The position numbers and the translations under genes are program-made. A DNA stretch of 64,000 nucleotides, from contig NC_046681.1 of assembly GCF_009870125.1 (NCBI RefSeq), positions 11,669,001 through 11,733,000 on the forward strand, read 5' to 3'. Under the pieces are notes generated by a model. The model was not told the DNA's origin and ran no database searches. It was given only the letters and a program-made list of their open reading frames with translations. This DNA is from Drosophila pseudoobscura. Its lineage: Eukaryota; Arthropoda; Insecta; Diptera; Drosophilidae. Each line of letters begins with the position of its first letter. Positions within the stretch are counted from its first letter, which is position 1. Shown here one piece after another: positions 24,101 to 33,704 of this stretch.

Positions 24101-24385
24101 TTATCTTTTGTGCCAAAATCCACGAGCAGAGAGATCTATGATAGGATATGTCCCACTCGAACCAGGGGGACTCGATGCAGGCTGCCGGACTGGTGGAGGA
24201 TTCGGGGCTGGCGGATCATAGTGTTGTTCTCGCGATTTTTGCTGACAAATTATATAACAGCATCCTCTGGCTTCCACTGTAATCGAAGCTGCCAGCACGA
24301 CCAAGACGATAATTACAATTTTCTGCAAAGAAATATAATCTATACAAAATCCAGAGATGTCTTAGGCCTTCCACTTACATACCAT
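24101..24385 (-). CDS. Small secreted Pro-rich peptide with C-terminal ARGFW motif
   Basis: The coding part of exon 1 is only the ATG (24385-24383), directly followed by a GTATGT donor. Exon 2 (24322-24101) follows a CTGCAG acceptor in phase 0 and starts KIVIIVLVVLAAS. The product is 74 residues: signal peptide, a short Cys patch (GCCYIIC), a Pro-rich middle and the C-terminus YPIIDLSARGFWHKR. That ending matches the gene at 19487 (EVVNMDARGFWKSG). A GTAAGT also begins 4 nt further on, but using it creates an immediate stop. The only gene of the inner cluster (19.4-30.5 kb) on the minus strand. Confidence 0.72.
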
Positions 24386-24572
24386 TTCGATTGCTATTAT
24401 GAAATTGAATGCGTTTGGAATACAAACGGCAGCTTTTAATCCCGAAGAAATTGAAGAAATGATAACAGCAGATTGACATTTAATGTGAATTCAAGCTAAA
24501 TGCGATTTCTGGGAAACTCTAAATTTATAGATTTTTTGTCGGAAAGTACTTGGGTTCACGATCTCTCCCCGA

Positions 24573-24621
24573 ATCGTATAAATAAGGAATAAATTGGACT
24601 TCCATTGAAATGAAATTATTA
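24573..24621 (+). pseudogene. Orphan promoter and first exon (MKLL) of a lost cluster gene
   Basis: TATAAATA at 24577, then ATGAAATTATTA directly followed by GTGAGC at 24622, is the usual promoter plus four-codon exon of this cluster. No second exon with a signal-peptide-like start follows before the interspersed repeat at about 24775. The rest of the gene seems lost, possibly with that insertion. Confidence 0.45.
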
Positions 24622-24774
24622 GTGAGCAGGGAGCACCAACACTTTATAGTGGGAGCGACTTTACTTTAGGCGGAATCATTGGCAATGTAGTGAGTGAATG
24701 GTCAAAAAAAGTAGAAAGGACAACAGATTGTGATTATAGGGTTAAATAAACAAGTAAAAGATGTTTACAATGAA

Positions 24775-25100
24775 TATATAAGTTAGATTAGGTTGGGTAG
24801 GGGCTGTTGCTTGTCGCTCTTCAGCCGGTTACGGCCCATTGTGATACCGTTTGGGATCTTTCCGTTCCTGCTTTGTGGGACTTCACGTCAGCAATTATCC
24901 CATCCGGATGCTCTCACAAAGTTAGCGATCTTCCTGGAACATAGTGTAGACATCTCCAAAATGTCATTTAGAAAGGTCAATCCCAAGTATTGAAGCCTTA
25001 TTCTGCAGAGAGCTGGACAGGACCAGAAGTGGTGAATATATAAATAATCCCTAAGTTCTAAGCCACCTTGGGAGACGAAGAGAGAGATAGACACGCTGGT
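24775..25100. repeat. Interspersed repeat of the widespread dipteran TTAGGTTGGG type
   Basis: It begins with TTAGATTAGGTTGGGTAGGG and contains GCCCATTGTGATACC, CATCCGGATGCTCTC and TTCTGCAGAGAGCTGGACAGG. Repeats of this kind are common in fly genomes, probably the 3' part of a non-LTR element or a related short element. Only a fragment is here; no coding capacity. Confidence 0.5.
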
Positions 25101-25524
25101 AAAACTGTTTTCTTAATTCTATAAACAATTTGTGGATGAGTCTATTGATGGGATGGGTCATAACCTTTCGGTACGCCTTCTTTGATGCCTAATCAAAAAT
25201 TCAATTATTTTGTTTATTTTTTTGTGGAAGTTCTATGTCGGGTAAAACCTAAAATGGACATCAAAAAGTCTGACCTTTTGTGTCTGAATATTTGTATTAT
25301 CAGCTTATCATTTTAATAGGTATTCGTTGGAATTCAAGGCATTCGCTTTCTTAATAACAAGTACTCTTTGATCTTGATGTCTAAAAGAGAATAATGTATG
25401 TAAGATGTAAGAATTAAATTCTGATTAATAGGTATCTTTCAGTCGAAACACTCAAACTCTCTTTTTTTGGTATAAAGTTTAAATTCGTTTGAAAAATGAT
25501 TTCATTTGCGAAATATCATCCAAA
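25101..25524. other. Upstream region of the 21-bp-repeat gene
   Basis: 25179-25420 shares long words with 22890-23095 (TTCTTTGATGCC, ATCAAAAATTCAATTATTTT, GTGGAAGTTCTATGT, TTCAAGGCATT). A TATAAAG box at 25471 lies 54 bp before the ATG. No other gene. Confidence 0.5.
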
Positions 25525-26128
25525 ATGAAACCATTGGTAAGTCGAGTAGAACAGTTTTGGTGGAAAGAAACTAATTTTAAAAATTCTCTATTAAATGTAG
25601 ATTGTAATATTCGCTTTGATGGCCGTTGCTCTGGCCATGCCCCATAGATCTGGTGGAGGCTACGGTGATGGCTATGGACATGGTAGTCCTGGCGGCTATG
25701 GTGCCCAAGGAGGCGGCTATGGTTCTGGAGTTGGAGGAGGATCATTTGGGCCTGGTGCTGGACAAGGCGGATATGGCGGACAAAGAGAAGGCTTTGGAGG
25801 ACAACGGGAAGGCTTTGGAGGACAACGGGAAGGCTTTGGCGGACAAAGGGAAGGCTTTGGTGGACAAAGGGAAGGCTTTGGCGGACAAAGGGAAGGCTTT
25901 GGCGGACAAAGGGAAGGCTTTGGCGGACAAAGGGAAGGCTTTGGCGGACAAAGGGAAGGCTTTGGCGGACAAAGGGAAGGCTTTGGCGGACAAAGGGAAG
26001 GCTTTGGCGGACAAAGGGAAGGCTTTGGCGGACAAAGGGAAGGCTTTGGCGGAGAAAGAGGGTTTGGACCAGGAGGCTTTGGCGAACAGCGGAATGGCCA
26101 TACCCATCGTTTCCATCATGGATACTAG
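25525..26128 (+). CDS. Secreted Gly-rich protein with 13 seven-residue repeats
   Basis: Exon 1 (25525-25536) encodes MKPL; 64-bp intron with GTAAGT donor and ATGTAG acceptor; exon 2 is 25601-26128. The product is 179 residues: signal peptide ([12 protein letters not shown]), a Gly/Tyr/Ser/His stretch, then 13 copies of GGQREGF, and a tail [10 protein letters not shown]...HTHRFHHGY. The repeat unit is 21 bp and most copies are identical, so the array has expanded or been homogenised recently. The strictly repeated Gln-Arg-Glu charge pattern resembles structural or glue-type secreted proteins. No known family is recognised. Two long antisense frames through the array are artefacts of its stop-free sequence. 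Confidence 0.85.
25777..26049. repeat. 21-bp coding minisatellite, about 13 copies
   Basis: Unit GGCGGACAAAGGGAAGGCTTT. The first three or four copies carry small variants (GGAGGACAACGGGAAGG, AGAGAAGG); the later copies are the same base for base. Lies inside the gene at 25525-26128. Confidence 0.95.
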
Positions 26129-26507
26129 AAGACCAGACCGAAGACATCTTCCATGAAGAATATTGGTCAATCGCATTTTAAGGATTAAATCACACACGAA
26201 TAAACGAATTATAAATATACTTAATGAAAAGCAAACAAAAAATTGTACAATACTTTTGCTATGAATAATACTACTAAGATTTGATTCCAATAACCAAAAG
26301 CCCACGGCGACTTTCTACCCGAAAATTGTCTATATTTCTTCAGAAATCGTAAAGAATATTAATTTTCCATAACCTCAGATATGATCTTAAACCTGAGTTT
26401 ATCGCTGTCTCTTCCAGAGCATTTAATTTTGATAACGATTTCTGTGCTATAAAAAACGAGATGTCGCTGCAGAATAGCATTCAAAATCATTCGAAACTCT
26501 AATCGAA

Positions 26508-26958
26508 ATGAAAGTCTTGGTGAGTAGAAGACCGTACTACATGGAGTATATTCCTTAATCCTCTATTTATCCTTCAGATTGTTTTATTTTCGTTGGTGGC
26601 CTTGGCTCTGTGTAGGCCCCAGGGATACGTATTTTATGGTGGGCAAATGTGCACCATGCACAACGGTCGCCAGGTTTGCGGAGAAACCCAGTGTTTTCAA
26701 TACGGCGGGAAGCCTATATGCCGCTTATTCAACTACCGTTACGTGGATGGACAGAATGATTATCCACGACAACCTGATTACCCACGACAACCTGATTACC
26801 CACCGTCTCATGGAGGATCATTCCCAGACAGGGGTGATTCTGGAAGCATTCCTGACTTTGGTGGCCCTGCCAGTAAAAATACCACCCCAAAGCCAAGCAC
26901 AAAACCCCAAAAAAGCTCTGAATATGAAGTTATTGAATTCAGTCCTAATCAAGGATAA
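26508..26958 (+). CDS. Small secreted four-Cys protein, copy 1
   Basis: Exon 1 (26508-26519) encodes MKVL; 58-bp intron with GTGAGTAG donor and CTTCAG acceptor; exon 2 is 26578-26958. The product is 130 residues: signal peptide (IVLFSLVALALC), then a Cys region with spacing C-x8-C-x4-C-x8-C (MCTMHNGRQVCGETQC), the word YRYVDGQ, three DYPRQP-type repeats, a Ser/Thr/Pro-rich part and the ending YEVIEFSPNQG. A TATAAAAA box is at 26448. A paralog follows at 27761 and a dead copy lies near 37371. The ending resembles those of the genes at 19487 and 24101. Function unknown; a small disulfide domain with a flexible tail is suggested. Confidence 0.82.
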
Positions 26959-27760
26959 TTTTAATACAATTAATTGAAAATTTGATCAAATATATGGTCT
27001 AAATCGCGGACTGTTACGTTATATCCGTAGGCACAAATGTTTAGTTTTAATATTTTTTGTATTTGCATTCAAAATTCAACAACTGATCATAAAAGTATAT
27101 ACACAAATCTACGTAAACTTTAACATAACAGAACACGGTTTTATTGAATAAAAATTAGTTCTCAATTATTCCTTAATATTATTTTTTCAATAAAATAAAC
27201 TTGATTATATTATAGGATAATGTTATAAAAGAATAAAGATCCATTTTTACTTCAAAGTCAATATCAGGCTGCTCAAAATAATAGGTAACCTTAAAGTATT
27301 GTTATGAAAAAAATTTGTGAACTGATTATTATTATTTTTTTTTGCCTAAATGTGATTTAATAGTTAATATTTGAAGTATCTACCTTTATTTCTTGTAACC
27401 TTTATAATTATTTTTGGCATACTGTTAATAAGCGTCTGGCATATGTCTCAAACCAAAATGTTTAGACGCCCTGGCATAGTTTTTGATTATGAAATTCCAT
27501 TAGATTTTTGTTATGAATTATTTGATAAGAGTAGTACTACTAAGTCTTAATTCCAAGAACCAAATCCCAACAGCGACTTTCAAAAATTATCTTAAATGTT
27601 TCTTCAGAAATCGTAAAGATATTTTTATGTTCCATAACCTCAGATATGATCTGAAACCTGAGTTTATCGCTGTGCCTTTCGGAGAATTTAAGATTGATAA
27701 AGATTTTTGGGCTATAAATAATGGAATTTCGCTGCAGAATCGCATTCAAAATCATTCGAA
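26959..27760. other. Spacer with duplicated promoter; possible old DNA-transposon remnant
   Basis: 27525-27760 repeats the upstream region of the previous gene (26270-26507): ATAATACTACTAAGAT/AGTAGTACTACTAAGTC, TCAGATATGATCT.AAACCTG, CTATAAA and CATTCAAAATCATTCGAAA, with a TATAAATA box at 27714. About 27265-27480 contains TGCTCAAAATAATAGGTAAC and later GGCATACTGTTAATAAGCGT, words that remind me of Tc1-like transposons, but I cannot confirm this. Confidence 0.4.
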
Positions 27761-28172
27761 ATGAAAGTCTTGGTGAGTAGAAGACGGTACTACATGGAAT
27801 ATATTCCTTAATCCTCTATTTATCCTTCAGATTGTTTTATTGTCGTTGGTGGGCATGGCTCTGTCTAGACCCTATATTTTGAACAACATTTTTGGTGCTA
27901 GTAGTTATATGTGCACCATTTCCAACGGTCGCCAGGTTTGCGGTGAGGCCAAGTGTTGTCTATTCGGCACAATATGCCATTTTGTCAACTACCATTACGT
28001 TGATAAACAAAATAATGGAGGTGGCTCCACTTTCCCACCGTCTAATGGAGGGCCATACCCAAACCAAAGTGGAAGTGGCTCGGTAGATTCTGGAAGCCCT
28101 TCTGTACATAGTTCTCAAAACAACCCTGATTACCCTGTTGTTGAATTCAGCAGATTTGATAGAATTAATTGA
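27761..28172 (+). CDS. Small secreted Cys protein, copy 2
   Basis: Exon 1 (27761-27772) encodes MKVL; 58-bp intron; exon 2 is 27831-28172. The product is 117 residues: signal peptide (IVLLSLVGMALS), Cys region MCTISNGRQVCGEAKCC..C with one extra Cys beside the third compared with the paralog, then YHYVDKQ, a Gly/Ser/Pro-rich part and the ending YPVVEFSRFDRIN. It is a tandem duplicate of the gene at 26508; exon 1, both splice sites and about 230 bp upstream match closely, whereas the tails have diverged. That suggests selection on signal and Cys region with fast change in the linker. Confidence 0.82.
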
Positions 28173-28460
28173 AAATTTTGTTAAAATATATGACTTTATA
28201 TGATTAAAGATTGGGGTGCTTCCAATGTTATTTTTTCATCCCATTAACCTTTTATAGTTCGTCTACATTTGGTATTCGCTTGAAGCCAGGACATTCCCTT
28301 CAAAGAAAAGCAGAAGCAGATGGGCCAAGGGGACTTTCAGGGGGATATCCACAGGTAGAGGAAATACAATCCAGGTACCGGCCCGGACACACTCTTTTTT
28401 TGCTATAAAGATCAAAGTAGATCCTGCAAGGATACCATTCGCAAAGTATCAGCCAACGAC

Positions 28461-28719
28461 ATGAAGTTTCTGGTGAGTAGATCGGAAAACTGAATTCTTG
28501 AACAGCAAAAACTCATTTATATTTCTTCTATAGATTATTTTATTCGCTCTGCTGGCCGCTGCCCTGGCCTTGCCCCAATATGGAGGTGGATATCGACCAG
28601 GATATGGGCACGGTGGCCATGGGAAGGGCGGAGGACATAACTACGGTGGTGGTGGTGGCTCACATCACGGACATGGCAAGGGCAATCATGGACATCGTGG
28701 AGGTCATCACCATCACTAG
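28461..28719 (+). CDS. Small secreted Gly/His-rich peptide
   Basis: Exon 1 (28461-28472) encodes MKFL with a GTGAGTAG donor. Exon 2 (28534-28719) follows a CTATAG acceptor and reads IILFALLAAALALPQYGGGY and onward to HHHH-stop. The product is 65 residues: signal peptide ending ALALP, then almost only Gly, His, Lys and Tyr. A TATAAAG box at 28404 lies 57 bp before the ATG. A longer frame at 28580-28816 in the same region is a shadow. His/Gly-rich peptides may bind metal, but function is not known. Confidence 0.8.
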
Positions 28720-30087
28720 ATCGTGCATTTTTCTCAGATCTATCCTTTATAGACCCCCCAGAGACATAAATAAAAAGTTTTATATAAACATATGTATGTT
28801 AATTCGGTGTATTTAATTGTAGGGATGGTATTTGCAATTCCTCTAAGCTGAAATGGACGAAAGATTGTTGAAAGATCGTCTATACACATAAATGATAGCT
28901 TTATGGCAATGACTTCCTTTAAAACGGGGTCTAGATTGCTTCAATTATATGTGGCATTGACATATCATATGGACAGTAGCAGAAAAGATCCGAATAGAGA
29001 TAAACGTCCGTTATTCTTTCTACATCAGGGTTTGGCACGCATATTTTCACATGTTTTTAGTGCTTTTGTGTGCGTAGACAGCAGGCAAAAAGGAACATTT
29101 TATTGGTGCCAGCGCCACTGTAATACACGTCTACGTGGGCGGCGCACTTTCCTATGAGCCTATGAGCTACGACAGGGCATTGCCGACCGCTGTTCTACAT
29201 CCATCTGTACGCGGAACCAGAAAGAGGGAGAGAGCGAACAATTGCCGAGAGTTTGTGAATTGCGTGGAAGCAGTAAAGCTCTCGCGCTTTCGTTCATACA
29301 GCAGAGCTGGTCATCCTAGCTGAAGATATTCCCCCAGATATATGTTTGAGACCTTGGCGCTTCGGATGGCCACAGCAGAGGTTTTGGTGGTACTATATTT
29401 TAAACGACTTAAAAGGAATACCCGTATAAAGTCATCTAACATCTAACGTATAAAGTCAATCGAAAGATATAACGAAAATGTGCGTGTGAGCAAGTCGCAG
29501 CTGCGTGTATCTAAATCACAAAAGGCACGGAAGTAACAAGTACAAGGAAAATGCCAGACAATGCAAACAAGTATATCGAGCATTTATCTCTGATTCGCTC
29601 TTTCGTCTCGCATTCAAGAACTCATCCGAAAGTGCTGATTGCTGCTATGCACAACAAATATCCACATTGGTATATGAGGCTCAACAGGAAATGTGATACT
29701 ACCTGAAATTGTACAACTTAGTATTTCTGGCTCTGGCTATTGCGATAGCAACTGCATAGATATTGGTGATGCTTTACTTTTAATGCCTTAAATCAAAAAG
29801 CAAATAAAAGACTTGAGAGGCATATAAAATCATCTTAGGCGAATTTGCATAGAGGGTTATTCCACGGTTAATTGTTTTATTGCTTAGGTTACCAAGGTAC
29901 CTGAGTAGATTATATTATATGGTTTTCCAAGCAATCGTTGACCATCTGTTATTAAGGAGCAGCTGCTGGTTAATCCCTACCCGAAAGCAGGTCACAATCT
30001 CAAACCACCAAATATTCATTTAAATAGTTTGAGAACCAAAAACAAGTCCAACATTTCTCATTTGTATTTCACGAAGGAAACATCAGC
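28720..30087. other. Spacer with a CTCATCCGAAAG repeat copy
   Basis: 29610-29700 carries CTCATCCGAAAGTGCTGATT and later TGAGGCTCAACAGGAAAT; related copies are at about 36748-36860 and 54510-54605. 28960-29340 is more GC-rich than its surroundings, with several short frames but no signal peptide, splice pair or recognisable domain. No gene called. Confidence 0.4.
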
Positions 30088-30449
30088 ATGAAATATTTTG
30101 TAAGTCAAAATCGTAACTTAATTCGGAATTTAAGATTTCTTCAATAATTTTCCTTGTGTGTTCTCCACAGCTATCTATCATATTTGGGGCCTTGTCATTG
30201 ACTTCAGCGCAGTATTTCGGCGAGGACGGTATATACGGTGCTGCGCCCAACGGACCCTATGGACAGCAGAGGCCGCAGCAACAGCAGCAGGCCCAGACCC
30301 AGGACTACTTTAACGGTGGTTTTGGCTATGGCTATGGGCCAGCTTTTGCCGCCGGCTTGAATCAGCTGCAAATGCAACAGCAACAGCAACAGTTGCAACA
30401 GCAGCAATTGGACCCGTATTTCTATGGTGGCGGTCCATACGGAGGTTGA
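30088..30449 (+). CDS. Small secreted Gln/Gly/Tyr-rich protein
   Basis: Exon 1 (30088-30099) encodes MKYF; 71-bp intron with GTAAGT donor and CCACAG acceptor; exon 2 is 30171-30449. The product is 96 residues: signal peptide LSIIFGALSLTSAQ, then YFGEDGIYGAAP, two Gln runs from CAG/CAA repeats, GYGYGPAF, and the end PYFYGGGPYGG. No Cys. It is the last plus-strand member of the main cluster. The Tyr/Gly pattern with Gln runs resembles structural secreted proteins. Family not recognised. Confidence 0.82.
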
Positions 30450-30737
30450 TGGGGGGAAATCTCTCTCGAGTTCTCGCAGTTGGCCTTCCAGGAGGCACCA
30501 GCTAAAGTTCCCAATTCCCAGGCAATAAAATCTACCCCCAATACCAATTACTGAAGTTTTCTTAACCATAACATAAGCAAGCTTCTGCAAGCAACCAAGG
30601 AGCAGCAGTAGCAAAACGAGAAATTATTTGTAGACATTATGTGAGTTTAATTGTTTTAGCAAATGGCACGAAATAATTACGATCGCAAGAGATTGTCTGG
30701 GGTTCTGGACGTGGTGTTGGGTTGGACCTCTCAATCT

Positions 30738-30991
30738 CTAGTTGACGGCACCCGGCGGCGGTGGAGGCTGACCGGCACACCAGGGCGTGCACGGTGGCAG
30801 TGGGGTTGTGTGTGGAGTGGTGTTGCTGGAGTGGCGCTCTGGCCGCGCCATGGCTCCAGCCATCAGCCCCAGTAGCGATAGGAACAGCAACTGTAGGACG
30901 GGGGGCACGGAAGCGTAGGTCAAAACTATGAGATTAACTTAATATAATTGCTGTGGAGGGGCAAACTTACGCAGCAGCACTTGAAATTCAT
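30738..30991 (-). CDS. Very small secreted Pro-rich peptide with a CTPWC pair
   Basis: Exon 1 (30991-30971) encodes MNFKCCC with a GTAAGT donor. Exon 2 (30890-30738) follows an acceptor GTCCTACAG in phase 0 and begins LLFLSLLGLMAGAMA. The product is 57 residues; the mature part is about 35 residues, starting RPERHSSNTTPHTT, containing CTPWC and ending in a five-Pro stretch. A TATATAAG box lies near 31056. A nearer TAG before 30923 was rejected because it gives an immediate stop in phase. It faces the preceding gene tail to tail. The two close Cys may form a small loop; function unknown. Confidence 0.7.
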
Positions 30992-33704
30992 TTTGTTTCG
31001 TCGCAAAGCCGCAGAGAACAGAAGTTCGTGCGAATGTACCTAAGCATGGGGCTTATATAGCTAGTGCTCCGAACGGAACTGTACGGAACGGAACCGGCCA
31101 CGATACGCTTCAAGGTTTCGTAATAAGCAATAAAAATGGGTTAGCTTTTGTGGGATCTCAGTTCTAAATACCCTTGAATATCCATCAGCTATAAATACAT
31201 TGTGTTTAGAGTTCTAGGGCCTGCCCCCAAAAAAAAGGGGGCCTATCAGCGACTTTTTTTTGTTTAGAAACAAACAGATGACGAATAAGAATCGAAATGA
31301 TCTTAAAAAACGTAATAAATTTCGTTGTTTAAAGTCCAAAAAACATGTTTAAAATCAAATAACCAAGTTTCTTCAAGATATTATCGGTCATAGATTTACA
31401 TATACGCACGCTTATACGCTATACGGTATACCAAAACCTGATTGGAGTTGGTTTTCTCCAGAATTGGTATACAAAACACAAATAAATGTAAACAAAAATA
31501 GTCACTGTAAACTGATTTGGAATACAGTGTGAACCTGAATTAAAACCAGTTCTTAATCAAACAATTTAGATGGTATTTTCGAGATCTAGTTGCACGTAAA
31601 ATATCTTTTATTTTCTGTTCGATTACAGAGAGCAATGCATTTTCTCTGTAGAAAGATCAATTGCCTCCAAACAAATCGATTGTCCAATTGCTCGCCTCAC
31701 TTTTTCTCGAAAAGCACTTTATTTTAAATATATTTCTATACACTGAGAGAAAAGTAATATTTAAATTAAATATTCGGGTTCTAAATACTTTAATTTAAAT
31801 ATTCGGATTTTAAATACATTAATTTAAATATTAATGCATTCAAAAATCGTTTTTATAAATAATAAATGAATAATACATAATAAAAAATAAATACAAATAT
31901 TAAAAAAATTAAAAATAAAAATAAAAACAAATAATATATTTAAAAAAAATATAAATTAATATTAACATAAAACATTATCTGAAAAGTTATACTTACGAGC
32001 GAAGCGAGTGATCCGGGGGTTCGTAGGAAATAAAAGTTAATTTAAATATTTAATTTAAATTATATTAAATTTTTAGGAAAAATATCAAATAAGGTATATA
32101 CATCTGGTATCTGGTAAATAAATAAATACGATAAATAAATCCATTGGCCTACATTCCTAAATATATATATAAATATTTGGTTTTCAGGGCTTTTTTCTCT
32201 GGGTGTACATATATTTCTATACATTTTTTCTATATGTATGTATATTGTATGCTCGTTTGTATTGCTTATGTGATTGCGTTATTCCTATATGTGTGTTTGT
32301 GTGTGTTTCAGACTCCTATCTGACCCAATAATCGGACAACTTAATTGCTATTGCATTTGTAAAATATTTCTACACCCAGTTTTTGGTTCTTTCTGGGGTA
32401 TTTTTTGTATTTCTTTGTTTGCCATTCAATGGGGAGCAAGAGAAAGGTTGGCCAGGGCGGAGCGCCGTTTGTCAGGTATTTCAGATTGGCTGTCCCCCAA
32501 AAAATAAACGAAACTTTTGCAAGGCAGGGCAATTGGGGGTGAAATTATTTAGGAAATATACTTTATGTGAGGTGTTCTGAAACTACCTAAGGAATAATAT
32601 TTCCATTTCACATTCTAAGTGGTAATTCTGGTAATTAATGTATACCCCCTTTGTATATGTATTTACCAAAGTTTCTTTCTTTATTATTCGTTCTCCTCTT
32701 CTCAGTGATTATCCTTTATTGGTTCTCCATTCTTTCAAGCAAGCAATTTTCACAATTTATTGGGGCTAAAGCATAGATATCGAAAAGATAACCGGAAATG
32801 TACTTCTCTGAAGCTGCAGCAAATATGCTCAAGCGACATTTACAGGTAGCAGAGAGAGCCTCTCTACCCTGCCCCAAGACCAAGTACCTGGCCACCTGGC
32901 CACCTGGCCCAGTGTCCATCTGTGTGGGAGGTCAAAGATGCAGTCAAGCGCAAAAAGGCCAACTGGTCGCCCACTCGAAAGTGCTGTTGTATCTGGAAAC
33001 TTCCGGTTCGTCACTCCTATTTAACACTCCTCTGGGCCACTGCTGGCTGAAGGAGCAGCATCAGAAACAATGTGCAGTCATTGAGCGCAAATGTGCCAAA
33101 TAATGACTTGCAGGCGAGTGCAATTTATATGATAAGCAACAAAAATAAATTGCAAGCAATTCATTTTACTTAAACGCAGTGCCCACCACCCAAAAAAAAG
33201 CCCCAAAGAGAGCAACAAATGCAGCGTTTGCAACTTTATTTTACCCCTTCATCAGGTGGTCCATGTGTGTGCGATATGTCTGTGTGTGCTGTACTTAATT
33301 TTTCTGCTACGTTGGCAACCCTGCTTGATTTACTCCGCTGCTGCCTAATGAACCCCAAAACAGCAACACGCGGGGGAAAATGGAAAATAATTTAGAAAAC
33401 AAAACAAAGGAGGAGTGCATACTTTTGGCCGGAATGTGGTTGGTTTTGCTTTCATTTGAATGCGGTGTATACTTTTTGGTTAGGGAATAAACACATACAA
33501 ACAGGAAAATATCAGAAAAGTCACCATTTTTTGCCGATTAAAGGGAATCTACTACTATGAAACAGGTGACGTCTTCACCACATGCTCTGCTCTCTTTCGA
33601 GGGTCCATCCGTCTGTCAAGCCAACGATTGCTTTCCAGCGCTTGTCTTTGTGAGAGCCAAAAGAGCTAGTGGCTGTAGCAGCAACATAAATTGTATGGTT
33701 AGCA
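30992..33704. other. Gene-free AT-rich stretch with a TIR-type element
   Basis: No gene is supported. 31741-32208 is an AT-rich element flanked by a direct repeat (separate entry). 32500-33300 has mixed composition with short frames only. Confidence 0.5.
31741..32208. mobile_element. Short AT-rich non-autonomous element with imperfect terminal inverted repeats
   Basis: The left end reads CACTGAGAGAAAAG; the right end read in reverse complement is GTACACCCAGAGAAAAAAG, so the ends form an imperfect inverted repeat. The element is directly flanked by the perfect 13-bp direct repeat ATATATTTCTATA at 31728-31740 and 32209-32221, which looks like a target-site duplication. The interior is mostly A/T with repeated TTTAAATATT words and one GC-rich word GAGCGAAGCGAG. 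It has no coding capacity. Confidence 0.55.

Noticed and set aside
25479-26305. Long minus-strand open frames of 222 and 187 codons through the 21-bp array
   Set aside because: The repeat has no stops in several frames; the plus-strand frame has signal peptide, splice sites and TATA box.
31217-31243. GCCCCC-A8-GGGGGC hairpin
   Set aside because: Only six base pairs around a poly-A loop; no transcript context, probably chance.
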